Assembly: GCA_910584955.1 (NCBI GenBank)
Contig: CAJUDC010000063.1
Span: 1 to 13,705, forward strand
Direction of reading: 5' to 3'
DNA: 13,705 bases
Source: an uncultured Paraprevotella sp.
Lineage (GTDB): Bacteria; Bacteroidota; Bacteroidia; Bacteroidales; Bacteroidaceae
The number at the start of each line of letters is the position of its first letter. Positions within the stretch are counted from its first letter, which is position 1. Position numbers and translations under genes: made by a program. The notes below the pieces were generated by a model, which had not been told where the DNA came from, ran no database searches, and saw only the letters and a list, made by a program, of their open reading frames with translations. This document shows, piece by piece, positions 1 to 7,946 of this stretch.

Positions 1-82
1 CCACGGCATTCACCTCTTCCGCTCCGGCGGCGGAGGCCACGGCCAGCAGGGCCGGGAGCAGCATTATCTTTTTACTTTTCAT
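1..82 (-). CDS. 5' end of an exported protein (partial)
   Basis: The minus strand reads ATG at 82-80 and stays open to the window edge, giving 27 complete codons. The N-terminus is MKSKKIMLLPALLAVASAAG followed by AEEVNAV. This is a typical type I signal peptide: a lysine-rich start, a Leu/Ala hydrophobic core, and an Ala-x-Ala-like cleavage region near residues 19-21. The product is therefore expected to be exported to the periplasm or cell surface. It lies divergent to the GH2 glycosidase gene, so the two may share regulatory DNA, but nothing visible shows its function. An in-frame ATG at codon 7 is a less likely alternative start, because it would remove the basic n-region. Confidence 0.72.
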   Translation of the reverse strand, partial: MKSKKIMLLPALLAVASAAGAEEVNAV

Positions 83-238
83 AAGACAATAGGTTTATAT
101 TATGATAGAAGCTGTTGCATTTTTTACTTTCCCTCGCAGAAACTTTCACCGAAAGAGCCATCCGAAAAACAGATACTTATCAAGTATTTTTCAAATATTC
201 CGGCTCATCGATGTAAGCATCTGTGATAAGATTCCATG

Positions 239-271
239 TAAAGGTACAATTAATCCGTCACTCCACACAAA
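239..271 (-). promoter_or_regulatory. Candidate Bacteroides promoter for the leftmost gene (proximal)
   Basis: On the minus strand there is TTTG (271-268), a 21-nt spacer, then TACCTTTA (246-239). The latter matches the Bacteroides -7 consensus TAnnTTTG except at the last base. Transcription would start near 232, about 150 nt upstream of the ATG at 82. Confidence 0.4.
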
Positions 272-396
272 GAAAAAGCATGAAAATATACACAAAATGA
301 AAAAATACGCAAGATTTCATGAACCGGGGTTCTATTTGCATTAAGTTGATTTGCGGGTTTGATACGGCGAAGCCCCTCGCAAAAATAAAAATCCGC

Positions 397-426
397 CAAA
401 GATACAGCCTCCTGTCAGGCAGCAAA
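397..426 (-). promoter_or_regulatory. Candidate Bacteroides promoter for the leftmost gene (distal)
   Basis: On the minus strand there is TTTG (426-423), an 18-nt spacer, then TATCTTTG (404-397), an exact match to TAnnTTTG. The -7 box is better than that of the proximal candidate, but the spacer is slightly short. It would give a leader of about 310 nt. The hairpin at 456-504 lies just upstream of it. Confidence 0.4.
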
Positions 427-455
427 CAGAGCGACTACACCGCACTCATACATCG

Positions 456-504
456 GATTCTTTATCGGTAAGTCGAAAAAAAATCGAGTTACCGATAAAG
501 AATC
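456..504. repeat. 21-bp near-perfect inverted repeat with A7 loop
   Basis: The left arm (456-476) and right arm (484-504) are complementary at 20 of 21 positions and are separated by seven A residues. Each arm contains the near-palindromic 10-mer TTATCGGTAA (462-471) or TTACCGATAA (489-498), of the form TTAYCGRTAA, with centres 27 bp apart. No gene converges on it and no T-tract follows immediately, so a plain terminator role is not obvious. Its place between divergent promoters favours a regulatory site or a structured leader element. Confidence 0.75.
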
Positions 505-707
505 GACACATTTCGCCCTTTTTGCACAAACCGCCAGCTTAAAAACACCGCTACTCCGTCGTCCATACAAACCGTCCTCCGACCACTAAAGCGACCAACC
601 GTTTATTTCTCCTTTTCATAAGCACGGCTTCGTTTCGTTTTCTTCCTCCCTCCGCACAATATACGCTTTTTTAACCGTAGCATCCCCACGAAAAGGAATA
701 AAAGCGC

Positions 708-715
708 TATCTTTG
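708..715 (+). promoter_or_regulatory. -7 element upstream of the GH2 gene
   Basis: TATCTTTG matches the Bacteroides -7 consensus TAnnTTTG exactly. No clear TTTG lies 19-21 bp upstream, so only half the promoter is well supported. Transcription would start near 722, leaving a leader of about 70 nt before the ATG at 792. Confidence 0.5.
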
Positions 716-791
716 TCACGCTGCGGGAGGCGGCCATTCTCTTCCGGCAGCATCCCACCGAAATTCGCATACGTACAAAAAAACAACAAAT

Positions 792-3443
792 ATGAAAACA
801 CACTCTTTGCTTTTTGCCTTATTCGTGATGGTGCTGGCTTCCGCAACCGGAACAAGCCGGGCAGCAACCGACATGCCGCACTACTCTGTGGCGGGATTCT
901 ATCCGCTGGAAGGAAGCGGACGCATCGTACAATCGCTCAACCCGGCCTGGCGATTCCACCGGGGCGACGTGCCCGACGGGGGTAGCGAGCGTCTGAACGA
1001 CAGCCGTTGGGCGGTGGTGTCGCTGCCGGACGGCATCGAGACCTTGCCGGCCGAAGCCAGCGGCTGTGTCAATTACCAAGGACCGGTATGGTACCGCAAG
1101 CATTTCGCCCCCGGAAAGGAGTTGCGGGGGAAGCGCCTCTTCGTACACTTCGAAGGCATCATGGGTAAATCGGAAATCTGGCTCAACGGCAAGCGGCTGC
1201 TTACTCATTTCGGGGGCTTCCTGCCGGCCATCGTAGACGTAACGGAGCATATCCGGCCCGAAGCCGATAATCTGCTGGCCGTGAAAGCCGACAACAGCGA
1301 CGATCCCTCCTATCCGCCGGGAAAAGCACAGGACGTGCTGGATTTCTGCTACTTCGGCGGTATCTATCGCGACTGCTGGCTCATCGCCCACAACCCGGTA
1401 TACATCACCGACCCGAACTACGAGAACGAACAGGCCGGAGGCGGATTGTTCGTATCATATAATAAGGTGTCGGAACGCTCGGCCGATATGCGCCTCGACC
1501 TGCATGTGCGCAACCGAGGCGACCGCACCTTCAGCGGACGGGCCGAATACCTGCTGAAAGACACGACCGGCGCCGTAGTGAAACGTATCCGCCAGACGCT
1601 GACGCTGAAAGCGGGGACAGCAGGCCGCATCAGCCGCACCGTAACCCTGAAAGAACCGCACCTGTGGTCGCCGGAATCGCCGTATCTGTACCGGCTGGAG
1701 GTGAGACTGACCGACGGCAAGGGACGCATCGTAGACGGATATGCAAGACGTATCGGCGTGCGGAGCATCGAGTTTCGCGGCATCGACGGTTTCTGGCTCA
1801 ACGGACGTCCGTACGAAAGCAAACTGATCGGAGCCAACCGGCACCAGGATTTTGCCGTCGTAGGCAATGCCTTGTCCAACAACCTGCACTGGCGCGACGC
1901 CAAAAAGCTGCGCGACGCCGGACTGAAAGTAATCCGCAACGCCCACTACCCGCAAGATCCGGCGTTCATGGACGCCTGTGACGAGCTGGGGTTGTTCGTC
2001 ATCGTGAACACACCGGGCTGGCAGTTCTGGAACGAAGCCCCTTCGTTTGCCGAACGGGTGTACGACAACATCCGGCAGATGGTGCGGCGCGACCGTAACC
2101 ATCCTTGCGTATGGCTGTGGGAACCGATCCTGAACGAGACGTGGTATCCCGAGGACTTTGCCCGCAAGGTGAAAGAGACGGTAGAGGAGGAATATCCTTA
2201 TCCCTACAGCTACACCGCCTGCGACGAACGGGCCCGGGGCAGCCAATATTATACGGTACGTTTCCGCCACCCCGTCAACGGGAATCCCGATGAACGGCAG
2301 GCACAGACCGATTCGGCGGTGACCTATTTCACCCGTGAATGGGGCGATCACGTGGACGACTGGAACTCGCACAATTCGCCCAGTCGGGTAAGCCGCAGCT
2401 GGGGTGAGGTGCCGATGCTGGTGCAAGCCGACCATTACGGTGCGCCCTCCTACCCCTACACCTGTTACGAGACCTTGTTCCGCACCCCACGCCAGCATGT
2501 GGGCGGCACCTTGTGGCATTCGTTCGACCATCAGCGGGGCTACCATCCCGACCCGTTCTACGGCGGCATCATGGATGCGTTCCGGCAACCGAAGACATCC
2601 TACTACATGTTCTGCGCCCAGCGTGCCCCCAACGAACGGAACCCGCTGGCCGAAAGCGGACCGATGATCTACATCGCCAACGCACTGACCCCGTTCTCGC
2701 CGCACGACGTCACCGTGTATTCCAACTGCGACACGGTGCGCCTGATTACGTCCGGCATGCAGAGCGACACGTTATGGAGCTGCCGCCCCACAGCCAAAGA
2801 CGGAGGTATGCCGCATCCGGCTTTCCTGTTCAAAGATGTGTTCTCACACGAAAAAGACAAGAAAATGAGCCGCCGGGGCAAGGAGGCGGAATCGTACCTG
2901 CTGGCCGAAGGCATACAAAACGGACGGACGGTGGCTTCGCACAAAGTATATCCGGCACGCCGGCCCGTACATCTACGACTGGAAGCCGATCTGCAAGGAA
3001 GGCCGCTACGGGCCGACGGTTCGGACATTGTCACCGTCATCGCTTCTGTAACCGACCATCGCGGGACAGTGAAACGGTTGAACAATAACCACATCCGTTT
3101 TTGGGTGGAAGGAGAAGGCGAACTGATAGCCGACGAAGAAACTGCCACCAACCCACGCCGGATAGAATGGGGAACGGCCCCCGTGCTGTTGCGCAGCACC
3201 ACACGCCCGGGGCTTATCCGGGTGCATGCTTCCGTACTGTTGCCGGGCAAGCACACCCCGACGGAGGCGGTGCTGGAACTGACTTCGGCAGCTCCCGAAT
3301 ACCCGTTGCTGTACAGCGCAGAAGAAGAAAAAGCCGGCACACAATACCGGCGCACCGGAGAACGGAATGCCGGACAGTCGGCGCAGACCTCCTCGGCCGA
3401 ACGGCTGAAAGAAGTGGAACGCCAACAAAAAGATTTCGAATAA
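792..3443 (+). CDS. Secreted glycoside hydrolase family 2 protein
   Basis: This 883-residue protein is a retaining exo-beta-glycosidase of family GH2, probably periplasmic or surface-located, that trims sugars from glycans. Residues 1-25 form a signal peptide. A sugar-binding jelly-roll domain follows (about 45-200, with the WLNGK segment at 130-134), then an immunoglobulin-like domain (about 205-325). The TIM barrel spans about 330-610, with an early GANRHQDF segment at 348-354. Glu449 in WEPILNE is the probable acid/base and Glu516 in TREWGD the probable nucleophile. The [20 protein letters not shown] segment (572-591) is typical of Bacteroidetes GH2 proteins. C-terminal Ig-like domains run from about 640 to 845, and the last 30 residues are charged and probably disordered. 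The first ATG is chosen because it precedes the signal peptide directly. The substrate cannot be read from the sequence: beta-galactosidase, beta-glucuronidase and others share this fold. No SusC/SusD genes are visible beside it. Confidence 0.9.
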   Translation: MKTHSLLFALFVMVLASATGTSRAATDMPHYSVAGFYPLEGSGRIVQSLNPAWRFHRGDVPDGGSERLNDSRWAVVSLPDGIETLPAEASGCVNYQGPVWYRKHFAPGKELRGKRLFVHFEGIMGKSEIWLNGKRLLTHFGGFLPAIVDVTEHIRPEADNLLAVKADNSDDPSYPPGKAQDVLDFCYFGGIYRDCWLIAHNPVYITDPNYENEQAGGGLFVSYNKVSERSADMRLDLHVRNRGDRTFSGRAEYLLKDTTGAVVKRIRQTLTLKAGTAGRISRTVTLKEPHLWSPESPYLYRLEVRLTDGKGRIVDGYARRIGVRSIEFRGIDGFWLNGRPYESKLIGANRHQDFAVVGNALSNNLHWRDAKKLRDAGLKVIRNAHYPQDPAFMDACDELGLFVIVNTPGWQFWNEAPSFAERVYDNIRQMVRRDRNHPCVWLWEPILNETWYPEDFARKVKETVEEEYPYPYSYTACDERARGSQYYTVRFRHPVNGNPDERQAQTDSAVTYFTREWGDHVDDWNSHNSPSRVSRSWGEVPMLVQADHYGAPSYPYTCYETLFRTPRQHVGGTLWHSFDHQRGYHPDPFYGGIMDAFRQPKTSYYMFCAQRAPNERNPLAESGPMIYIANALTPFSPHDVTVYSNCDTVRLITSGMQSDTLWSCRPTAKDGGMPHPAFLFKDVFSHEKDKKMSRRGKEAESYLLAEGIQNGRTVASHKVYPARRPVHLRLEADLQGRPLRADGSDIVTVIASVTDHRGTVKRLNNNHIRFWVEGEGELIADEETATNPRRIEWGTAPVLLRSTTRPGLIRVHASVLLPGKHTPTEAVLELTSAAPEYPLLYSAEEEKAGTQYRRTGERNAGQSAQTSSAERLKEVERQQKDFE

Positions 3444-3448
3444 GGACC

Positions 3449-3483
3449 ACCGCCGGACGCTTCCCGCAAGTGTCCGGCGGTTT
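3449..3483 (+). terminator. Terminator after the GH2 gene
   Basis: ACCGCCGGAC (3449-3458) pairs perfectly with GTCCGGCGGT (3472-3481). The stem extends inward through a G-T pair and CTT/AAG to a CCCGC loop and ends in a short TTT. It starts six bases after the TAA at 3441-3443 and separates the GH2 gene from recR. Confidence 0.75.
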
Positions 3484-3549
3484 GCCGTATACGCCGACAG
3501 ACCGTTTCCGTTTCTTATGGTTTTATGCGGTACTTACGGCAAGATTCGC

Positions 3550-3557
3550 TATCTTTG
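3550..3557 (+). promoter_or_regulatory. -7 element of the recR promoter
   Basis: TATCTTTG followed by C is an exact Bacteroides -7 box. The -33 region is weak. Transcription would begin near 3563, which lies downstream of the in-frame ATG at 3517. This supports the ATG at 3583 as the true recR start, with a leader of about 20 nt. Confidence 0.6.
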
Positions 3558-3582
3558 CACGAATTATTGTGAAGAGAACAAG

Positions 3583-4200
3583 ATGAACCGACAATACCCC
3601 TCGGCACTGCTGGAAAAAGCGGTAAACGAATTTGCCAAGCTACCGGGCATAGGGCCTAAAACGGCCATGCGGCTGGTGCTTCATCTGCTGCGTCAGGATG
3701 TTTCGTGTGTAGAAAGTTTCGGGCAATCGATCATTACACTGAAACAGAAAGTAAAGTACTGCAAGACGTGCCATAACCTGTCGGATGAGGACATCTGCTC
3801 CATCTGTTCGGACCCGCGCCGGGACGCCTCGACGGTGTGCGTGGTGGAAAACATACAGGACATCATGGCCATAGAGAACACCCAGCAGTACAAAGGACTT
3901 TACCATGTGCTGGGAGGTGTCATCTCGCCGATGGACGGCGTCAGCCCTTCCGACCTGTTTATCGACTCGCTGGTGGAGCGCGTCAGGCAAGGAGGCGTCG
4001 AGGAAATCATTCTGGCCCTAAGCCCTACCATGGAAGGAGACACCACCAATTTTTACATCTACCGCAAGCTGGCGGGGCTGGACGTGAAAATGAGTGTCAT
4101 TGCTCGGGGCGTGGCCCAGAACGACGAGTTGCAATACACGGACGAAGTGACATTGGGACGCTCCATCGTGAACCGTACCGCCTTTTCGGGACAACTGTAA
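3583..4200 (+). CDS. recR: Recombination mediator protein RecR
   Basis: The 205-residue product matches the usual RecR length of about 200. RecR acts with RecO (and RecF) to load RecA on gapped DNA during recombinational repair. The domain order is complete. A helix-hairpin-helix is at 10-35 with [11 protein letters not shown], a four-cysteine zinc finger uses Cys60, Cys63, Cys72 and Cys75, and a Toprim domain follows at about 83-180, with acidic Glu89 and the [13 protein letters not shown] segment. The C-terminal Walker-B-like and [14 protein letters not shown] tail is present. The start at 3583 gives the standard [15 protein letters not shown]-terminus, and a promoter -7 box lies just upstream. 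It is the first gene of a run with the membrane protein (33-nt gap), the glycosyltransferase and the acetyltransferase. Confidence 0.97.
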   Translation: MNRQYPSALLEKAVNEFAKLPGIGPKTAMRLVLHLLRQDVSCVESFGQSIITLKQKVKYCKTCHNLSDEDICSICSDPRRDASTVCVVENIQDIMAIENTQQYKGLYHVLGGVISPMDGVSPSDLFIDSLVERVRQGGVEEIILALSPTMEGDTTNFYIYRKLAGLDVKMSVIARGVAQNDELQYTDEVTLGRSIVNRTAFSGQL

Positions 4201-4233
4201 ATACGATTAGGATTCGCAAACAAAAACAACACC

Positions 4234-4680
4234 ATGATAAAGAGACTAAAATTATCTTATGCCATCCTGGCATCCCTCGGCGTCGTGCTCATTCTTCTGG
4301 GCGAAAACGGAATATTGCCGGCGGGAGCATACGGAACAGGCTCGTCGGGCGAATATTTCATGAAAGTAACGGGCATACTGCTGATGGTGGCCGGTGTGCC
4401 GCTTGGCTTGAAGTTCCTGACACTCCCTTTCGTCCGACGGGAAATCGAACAAGCCACCGAGTATGGAGACGCACGGTACGAGGTATGGTGCATGGTACGC
4501 CTCGTAATGCTATATGTCCCCCTTTTCTTTAACCTGCTCCTTTATTACATAACCATGGATACCACTCATGTGTTCTGTGCGGTCATCTCCGTGATAGGTC
4601 TGGTGTTCTGCTGGCCTTCGGAACAAAAGATGTTTCACGAGAGGGGAATGGAGGATGCACAACAGAAAGAGGAAAAATAA
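4234..4680 (+). CDS. Small integral membrane protein, unknown function
   Basis: This 148-residue product has four predicted membrane helices at about 8-24, 43-62, 86-106 and 110-128. A charged segment (RREIEQATEYGDARYE) lies between helices 2 and 3, and the tail is Glu/Lys/Gln-rich. I do not recognise a named family or catalytic motif. It lies 33 nt after recR and 17 nt before the glycosyltransferase on the same strand, so co-transcription is likely. A link to envelope biogenesis is only suggested by the downstream neighbours. Confidence 0.8.
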   Translation: MIKRLKLSYAILASLGVVLILLGENGILPAGAYGTGSSGEYFMKVTGILLMVAGVPLGLKFLTLPFVRREIEQATEYGDARYEVWCMVRLVMLYVPLFFNLLLYYITMDTTHVFCAVISVIGLVFCWPSEQKMFHERGMEDAQQKEEK

Positions 4681-4697
4681 CAGAAAAAGCGGCACAG

Positions 4698-5882
4698 ATG
4701 AAGCTATCCGTAGTCATAGTCAGCTATAACGTAAAATACTATCTGGAACAATGTCTGCACTCCCTGCGCAAGGCCGCGACGGACATCAAGGCCGAAATAT
4801 GGGTGGTTGACAACGCTTCGACAGACGGCACCTTAACCTATCTGATGCCGCGCTTCCCGGAAGTGCACTTCATAGCCAACCGGGAGAATGCCGGTTTCTC
4901 GCGAGCCAACAACCAGGCCATCCGGGAGGCATCGGGAGAATATGTCCTGCTTTTGAACCCCGATACGCTGGTCGGCGAGAACGTGCTGAAAGAGTGTATT
5001 GCCTTTCTGGACAACCACCCGGAAGCGGGAGCCACAGGAGTGGCCATGCTGAAAGACAACGGAGAATTTGCCTGGGAATCCCGTCGAGGACTACCCACCC
5101 CTTTTACTTCCTTCTGCAAGATGAGCGGTCTATGCTCGCTGTTCCCCCACTCACGCCTTTTCGGACGGTATTACATGAGATACCTGGACCGCTCTCGGCC
5201 CAACGAAATAGAGGTCATCTCCGGGGCTTTTAACATGATTCGCCGGTCGGCCTTGCAGACAACCGGGTTGCTGGACGAAGACTTTTTTATGTATGGAGAG
5301 GATATCGACCTGTCCTACAGACTTCTCCAAAAGGGCTACAAGAATTATTATCTGCCGTCACAGATTCTGCATTACAAAGGGGAGAGCACACAAAAAAGTT
5401 CTTTCCGCTATGTACACGTATTCTACCAGGCCATGCTTATCTTTTTCAATAAGCACTACAAGAAACGCTACCGGCTGCTGGCCGTTTTTATCCGGTTTGC
5501 CGTCGTGTGCCGTGCTTTCATCGACATTTGCCGGCAACAGAAAGACCGGCTCGGCAACTTATGGAATACCGATGAGACAGAGGGCCATCCTGAGAAGTAT
5601 TTCTTTTTGGGGAGTTCGGAGGCTCTGCACCAGGCACGGGAATTATGCAAACGCAACGGCCTGTCGGCCGATTTCATGGAAGCCACGGAAGCGGAAAAGC
5701 CGCAAGGTCATCTGGCTCCCGACCTCTCCCTCACGTCCTACGACTATGTAGTATACGACACGGACGCCTACCGTTTGTCCACTGTATTCCGTCTGTTGGC
5801 CGAGGCGCCCGGGAAACAGGCCTTGGGTACCTTTTCTGCAAAAACCGGTGTGCTGATAACCTTTAAAGACATTTTCCATTGA
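4698..5882 (+). CDS. Family 2 glycosyltransferase (WbbL/rhamnosyltransferase-like)
   Basis: The 394-residue protein probably transfers a sugar from a nucleotide donor to a cell-surface glycan or lipid-linked acceptor at the cytoplasmic face of the membrane. The GT-A core spans about 1-255: SVVIVSYN at 4-11, VVDNASTDG at 36-44, ENAGFSRANN at 63-72, the LNPD metal/donor motif at 86-89, and YGEDIDLSYR at 199-208 holding the probable catalytic base region. A hydrophobic, basic stretch at about 256-275 could be membrane-associated. Residues 290-394 form an extra C-terminal domain I do not recognise, beginning near YFFLGSSEAL (301-310). It looks alpha/beta and may be regulatory. The gene begins 17 nt after the membrane protein and overlaps the next gene by one base. 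Donor and acceptor are unknown. Confidence 0.9.
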   Translation: MKLSVVIVSYNVKYYLEQCLHSLRKAATDIKAEIWVVDNASTDGTLTYLMPRFPEVHFIANRENAGFSRANNQAIREASGEYVLLLNPDTLVGENVLKECIAFLDNHPEAGATGVAMLKDNGEFAWESRRGLPTPFTSFCKMSGLCSLFPHSRLFGRYYMRYLDRSRPNEIEVISGAFNMIRRSALQTTGLLDEDFFMYGEDIDLSYRLLQKGYKNYYLPSQILHYKGESTQKSSFRYVHVFYQAMLIFFNKHYKKRYRLLAVFIRFAVVCRAFIDICRQQKDRLGNLWNTDETEGHPEKYFFLGSSEALHQARELCKRNGLSADFMEATEAEKPQGHLAPDLSLTSYDYVVYDTDAYRLSTVFRLLAEAPGKQALGTFSAKTGVLITFKDIFH

Positions 5883-6436
5883 TGGATTCCTCACCTATAT
5901 TATATAATGACACGGTCAGCCTACGGGCTATGGAACCGGAAGATCTGGATCTGATCTATCAGATCGAAAATATGACGGAGTTCTGGCGTATGGGAGCGGC
6001 TAATGTACCGTATTCCCGATATGCCATCCATCGGTTTATAGCCGAGAACCGCAACAACCTGTTTGCCGACGGCCAGTTAAGACTGATGATAGAAAAAAAG
6101 GATACCCGCGAGACGGTGGGATGTATCGACCTGACTGCTTTCGAGCCTTTACACCGCAGAGCGGAAACAGGCCTCTTGATTCTACCGAAGTTCCAACACC
6201 GGGGACTGGGACATAACGCCTTGTCCGTTCTATGCCACTATGCCCATAGCTTTCTGCAACTACATCAACTCTACGCTTACGTGGCCGTCACCAATACACC
6301 GGCCATACGGCTGTTTTCCTCCTGTTCTTTCCGGTCGATAGGCACACTCCCGGACTGGATCTGCCACGAAGAGACGTTCCGACCGGTTCATTTATTCCAG
6401 CGAATTTTCTCCGATACGAAAAAAAAATACGGCTAA
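5882..6436 (+). CDS. GNAT-family N-acetyltransferase
   Basis: This 184-residue protein has a single GNAT domain, which transfers an acyl group from acetyl-CoA to an amine. The acetyl-CoA pyrophosphate-binding motif is QHRGLGHNAL (105-114, fitting Q/R-x-x-G-x-G/A). The C-terminal NTPAIRLFSSCSFRSIG segment (138-154) is the usual GNAT beta6-alpha4 region. The ATG at 5882 overlaps the glycosyltransferase TGA (TGATG), which indicates translational coupling. A TTG one codon earlier is a less likely start. The substrate could be a ribosomal protein, another protein N-terminus, a small amine or a sugar. Operon position beside a glycosyltransferase hints at, but does not prove, a sugar substrate. Confidence 0.9.
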   Translation: MDSSPILYNDTVSLRAMEPEDLDLIYQIENMTEFWRMGAANVPYSRYAIHRFIAENRNNLFADGQLRLMIEKKDTRETVGCIDLTAFEPLHRRAETGLLILPKFQHRGLGHNALSVLCHYAHSFLQLHQLYAYVAVTNTPAIRLFSSCSFRSIGTLPDWICHEETFRPVHLFQRIFSDTKKKYG

Positions 6437-6439
6437 AAG

Positions 6440-6470
6440 TTGGCAGGAATAAGAAAAAGATGTACCTTTG
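6440..6470 (+). promoter_or_regulatory. tRNA-Asp promoter
   Basis: TTGG (6440-6443) is followed after 19 nt by TACCTTTG (6463-6470), an exact TAnnTTTG -7 box. Transcription would start near 6476, about 26 nt before the tRNA. No terminator separates it from the preceding acetyltransferase gene. Confidence 0.65.
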
Positions 6471-6501
6471 CATCGCAAAAGAGATAACAATCCTCTTTAA
6501 A

Positions 6502-6575
6502 GGTGCGTTAGTTCAGTTGGTTAGAATACATGCCTGTCACGCATGGGGTCACGGGTTCGAGTCCCGTACGCACCG
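6502..6575 (+). tRNA. tRNA-Asp (anticodon GTC)
   Basis: The 74-nt cloverleaf is complete. The acceptor stem is GGTGCGT (6502-6508) with ACGCACC (6568-6574) and discriminator G6575. The D arm contains GTTCAGTTGGTTAGAA. The anticodon stem is CATGC/GCATG around CTGTCAC, with anticodon GTC at 6536-6538. The T arm is ACGGGTTCGAGTCCCGT. The 3' CCA is not encoded, as is usual in this group. Confidence 0.97.
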
Positions 6576-6580
6576 CAAAG

Positions 6581-6612
6581 AAAGGAATCCTTAAAAAGGG
6601 ATTCCTTTTTTT
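6581..6612 (+). terminator. Intrinsic terminator of tRNA-Asp
   Basis: AAAGGAATCC (6581-6590) pairs with GGATTCCTTT (6599-6608) around an 8-nt loop, and the T-tract continues to 6612. It also lies just past the 3' end of the convergent fic gene and could act weakly on that strand. Confidence 0.88.
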
Positions 6613-6662
6613 GTTAAGTTGAAAAATATCTGTTCAGATACATCATCCGCTGACCCGCAATT

Positions 6663-7730
6663 CTACAGTTTAGTCAGTAACACCCTCCAGGTTCCTCTCG
6701 TCACGGTTCCCTCTCTGATAAGATAGCCCCTATCCTTCATCATCTTGATATGTTTTTGAATTGCAGAGACATTAATTGAAAGTTTTTCGGCTAATGCTCG
6801 GATGGAAATATATGGGGTTGCCTGAATCTCGTGAATTATTTCTTCTACTGTTGGACTATTGAATGACACCCAACCGCCATTGAACCACCATTGACCTCCA
6901 GTCCCCTGAGCAATCACGATGTCTGTTTGCATTTCCACTGTCATTAGTTTTTCAAGATAAGAAACGAAAGGCTGTATTTGGTTAAGACTTGCCCTTGCTC
7001 CTAATATAGGTGATTCTCCTACTACGCTGTCAACCGAGGATAATACTGATAAATACTCCTGTTTTGTTTTTGTTGGCACTACAATCAACGGATAGCCATG
7101 ACGAGCAAGTATATAATTCATTATAAGGCGTGCGATGCGTCCATTTCCGTCCTCGAAAGGATGAATACGGATATAGCGATAATGAAACAGAGCGGCTAAA
7201 TCCAAGGGGGTAAGTTCTCCTTTCGCTTCCTCAGTCTGATACCATTGAATCAGATCTGCCATAAGCATTGGTGTCTCTTCAGGACTGGCATATTCGAACC
7301 GTTCACCTGAAAGCATTATGACTGAGTTGGGACGTGTTTTGTAACAACCGGCATGAACGGTATATGAAGTTGTGACTCCTCCTGGTAAATTGCGATAAAC
7401 CACATAATCCTCACGCAATAGGATTTTATGTACCTGACGAATGAATATCTCTGTCAATGGATTGTCGGTCATGGCTTCAGCAAGAACCATTTTCAAGCCG
7501 ATGTTGTGAGCCTTCATTTCTTCCAAATCTTTCATCTTAGCTTCGCCTATAACCCTGCCAAACAATAACAGAACTTCAGTTTGTCCATACGTGAGGGTAT
7601 TCCCCTCTATATGATTGGAGTTGAAGTTAAACTCTAATGAGAACTTTCGTGAAAGTTTGTCTTTAGCTTCATTCCTCAAAGGCTTTAACAAATTCCACTG
7701 ATTCAATATGTCTTTTGTTATTTGTTTCAT
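6663..7730 (-). CDS. Class II Fic protein with C-terminal winged helix
   Basis: The 355-residue protein is predicted to transfer AMP (or another nucleotide moiety) to a hydroxyl side chain of a target protein. The catalytic motif is complete: HPFEDGNGR at 190-198 followed by Arg201, with His190 as the base. The N-terminal inhibitory helix motif (S/T)xxxE(G/N) is present as SNHIEG (Ser38, Glu42, Gly43), which marks class II autoinhibition. A beta-hairpin flap region (about 112-145) precedes the core. Residues 295-350 form a winged helix-turn-helix, suggesting DNA binding and self-regulation. The start is the only good ATG and lies 15 nt from a near-perfect promoter. It has lower GC than the recR run and sits directly behind a tRNA gene, which suggests acquisition. 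No partner antitoxin gene is visible, as expected when the inhibitory helix is built in. Confidence 0.93.
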   Translation of the reverse strand: MKQITKDILNQWNLLKPLRNEAKDKLSRKFSLEFNFNSNHIEGNTLTYGQTEVLLLFGRVIGEAKMKDLEEMKAHNIGLKMVLAEAMTDNPLTEIFIRQVHKILLREDYVVYRNLPGGVTTSYTVHAGCYKTRPNSVIMLSGERFEYASPEETPMLMADLIQWYQTEEAKGELTPLDLAALFHYRYIRIHPFEDGNGRIARLIMNYILARHGYPLIVVPTKTKQEYLSVLSSVDSVVGESPILGARASLNQIQPFVSYLEKLMTVEMQTDIVIAQGTGGQWWFNGGWVSFNSPTVEEIIHEIQATPYISIRALAEKLSINVSAIQKHIKMMKDRGYLIREGTVTRGTWRVLLTKL

Positions 7731-7744
7731 GCTTATACTTTTTG

Positions 7745-7775
7745 CAAAGATACGAGATTATTGTACCACCTCAAA
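7745..7775 (-). promoter_or_regulatory. fic promoter
   Basis: On the minus strand TTTG (7775-7772) is followed by a 19-nt spacer and TATCTTTG (7752-7745), then C. Both boxes match the Bacteroides consensus exactly. Transcription would begin about 7 nt after the -7 box, near 7738, leaving a leader of only about 8 nt before the ATG at 7730. Repeat unit 7760-7770 lies inside the spacer. Confidence 0.82.
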
Positions 7776-7877
7776 GCGATTGTACCACTAAAACGGGTGG
7801 TACAATCGGAATATTTGGCATGTTTAGTGGAACTGTGCCCCTAAAACGGTGGTACATTCACAATTTAGTGATACAAT
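7760..7877. promoter_or_regulatory. Operator array upstream of fic
   Basis: An 11-bp unit recurs in both orientations. ATTGTACCACC is at 7760-7770 and ATTGTACCACT at 7779-7789. The reverse form GGTGGTACAAT is at 7796-7806, GGTGGTACATT at 7848-7858 and AGTGATACAAT at 7867-7877. Weaker copies are at 7826-7836 and 7832-7842. Units 7777-7788 and 7797-7808 form a perfect 12-bp inverted repeat. The core CTAAAACGG recurs at 7788-7796 and 7841-7849, exactly 53 bp apart. One unit sits between the -33 and -7 boxes of fic, so binding there would repress it. The winged helix of Fic is the obvious candidate binder (inference). Confidence 0.75.
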
Positions 7878-7946
7878 CAAGGTTACTTACCAACCCTCAT
7901 AAATGCCTCGGTAAGTGATCACATGTCGTCACAACGTCTTGTACCT

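Larger units (their letters stand above)
83..791. other. Divergent intergenic region, no convincing gene
   Basis: This 709-bp stretch separates the minus-strand exported-protein gene from the plus-strand GH2 gene. It holds two candidate minus-strand promoters (239-271 and 397-426), a long inverted repeat (456-504) and a plus-strand -7 box (708-715). The short open frames in it lack coding character, and I see no RNA gene I recognise. It is long for a promoter region alone, so the minus-strand gene may have a long 5' leader. Confidence 0.6.

Noticed and set aside
1455..2705. A 416-codon open frame antisense to the GH2 gene
   Set aside because: It is fully antisense to a clear GH2 protein. The translation is low-complexity in Val/Gly/Arg/His and has no recognisable domain, and long antisense frames are expected in GC-rich coding DNA.
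3517..3582. Extending recR upstream to ATG 3517
   Set aside because: The promoter -7 box at 3550-3557 lies inside this extension, and the added residues are not RecR-like.
7760..7877. CRISPR-like array
   Set aside because: The units are 11 bp, occur in both orientations, have irregular spacing and overlap a promoter, so they are operator sites rather than CRISPR repeats.
7885..7916. ACTTACC/GGTAAGT inverted repeat
   Set aside because: Arms of only 7 bp with an 18-nt loop, with no link to a promoter or terminator, are likely to arise by chance.
7820..7918. Short plus-strand open frame across the fic operator array
   Set aside because: It consists of operator repeats, with no ribosome-binding context or domain.
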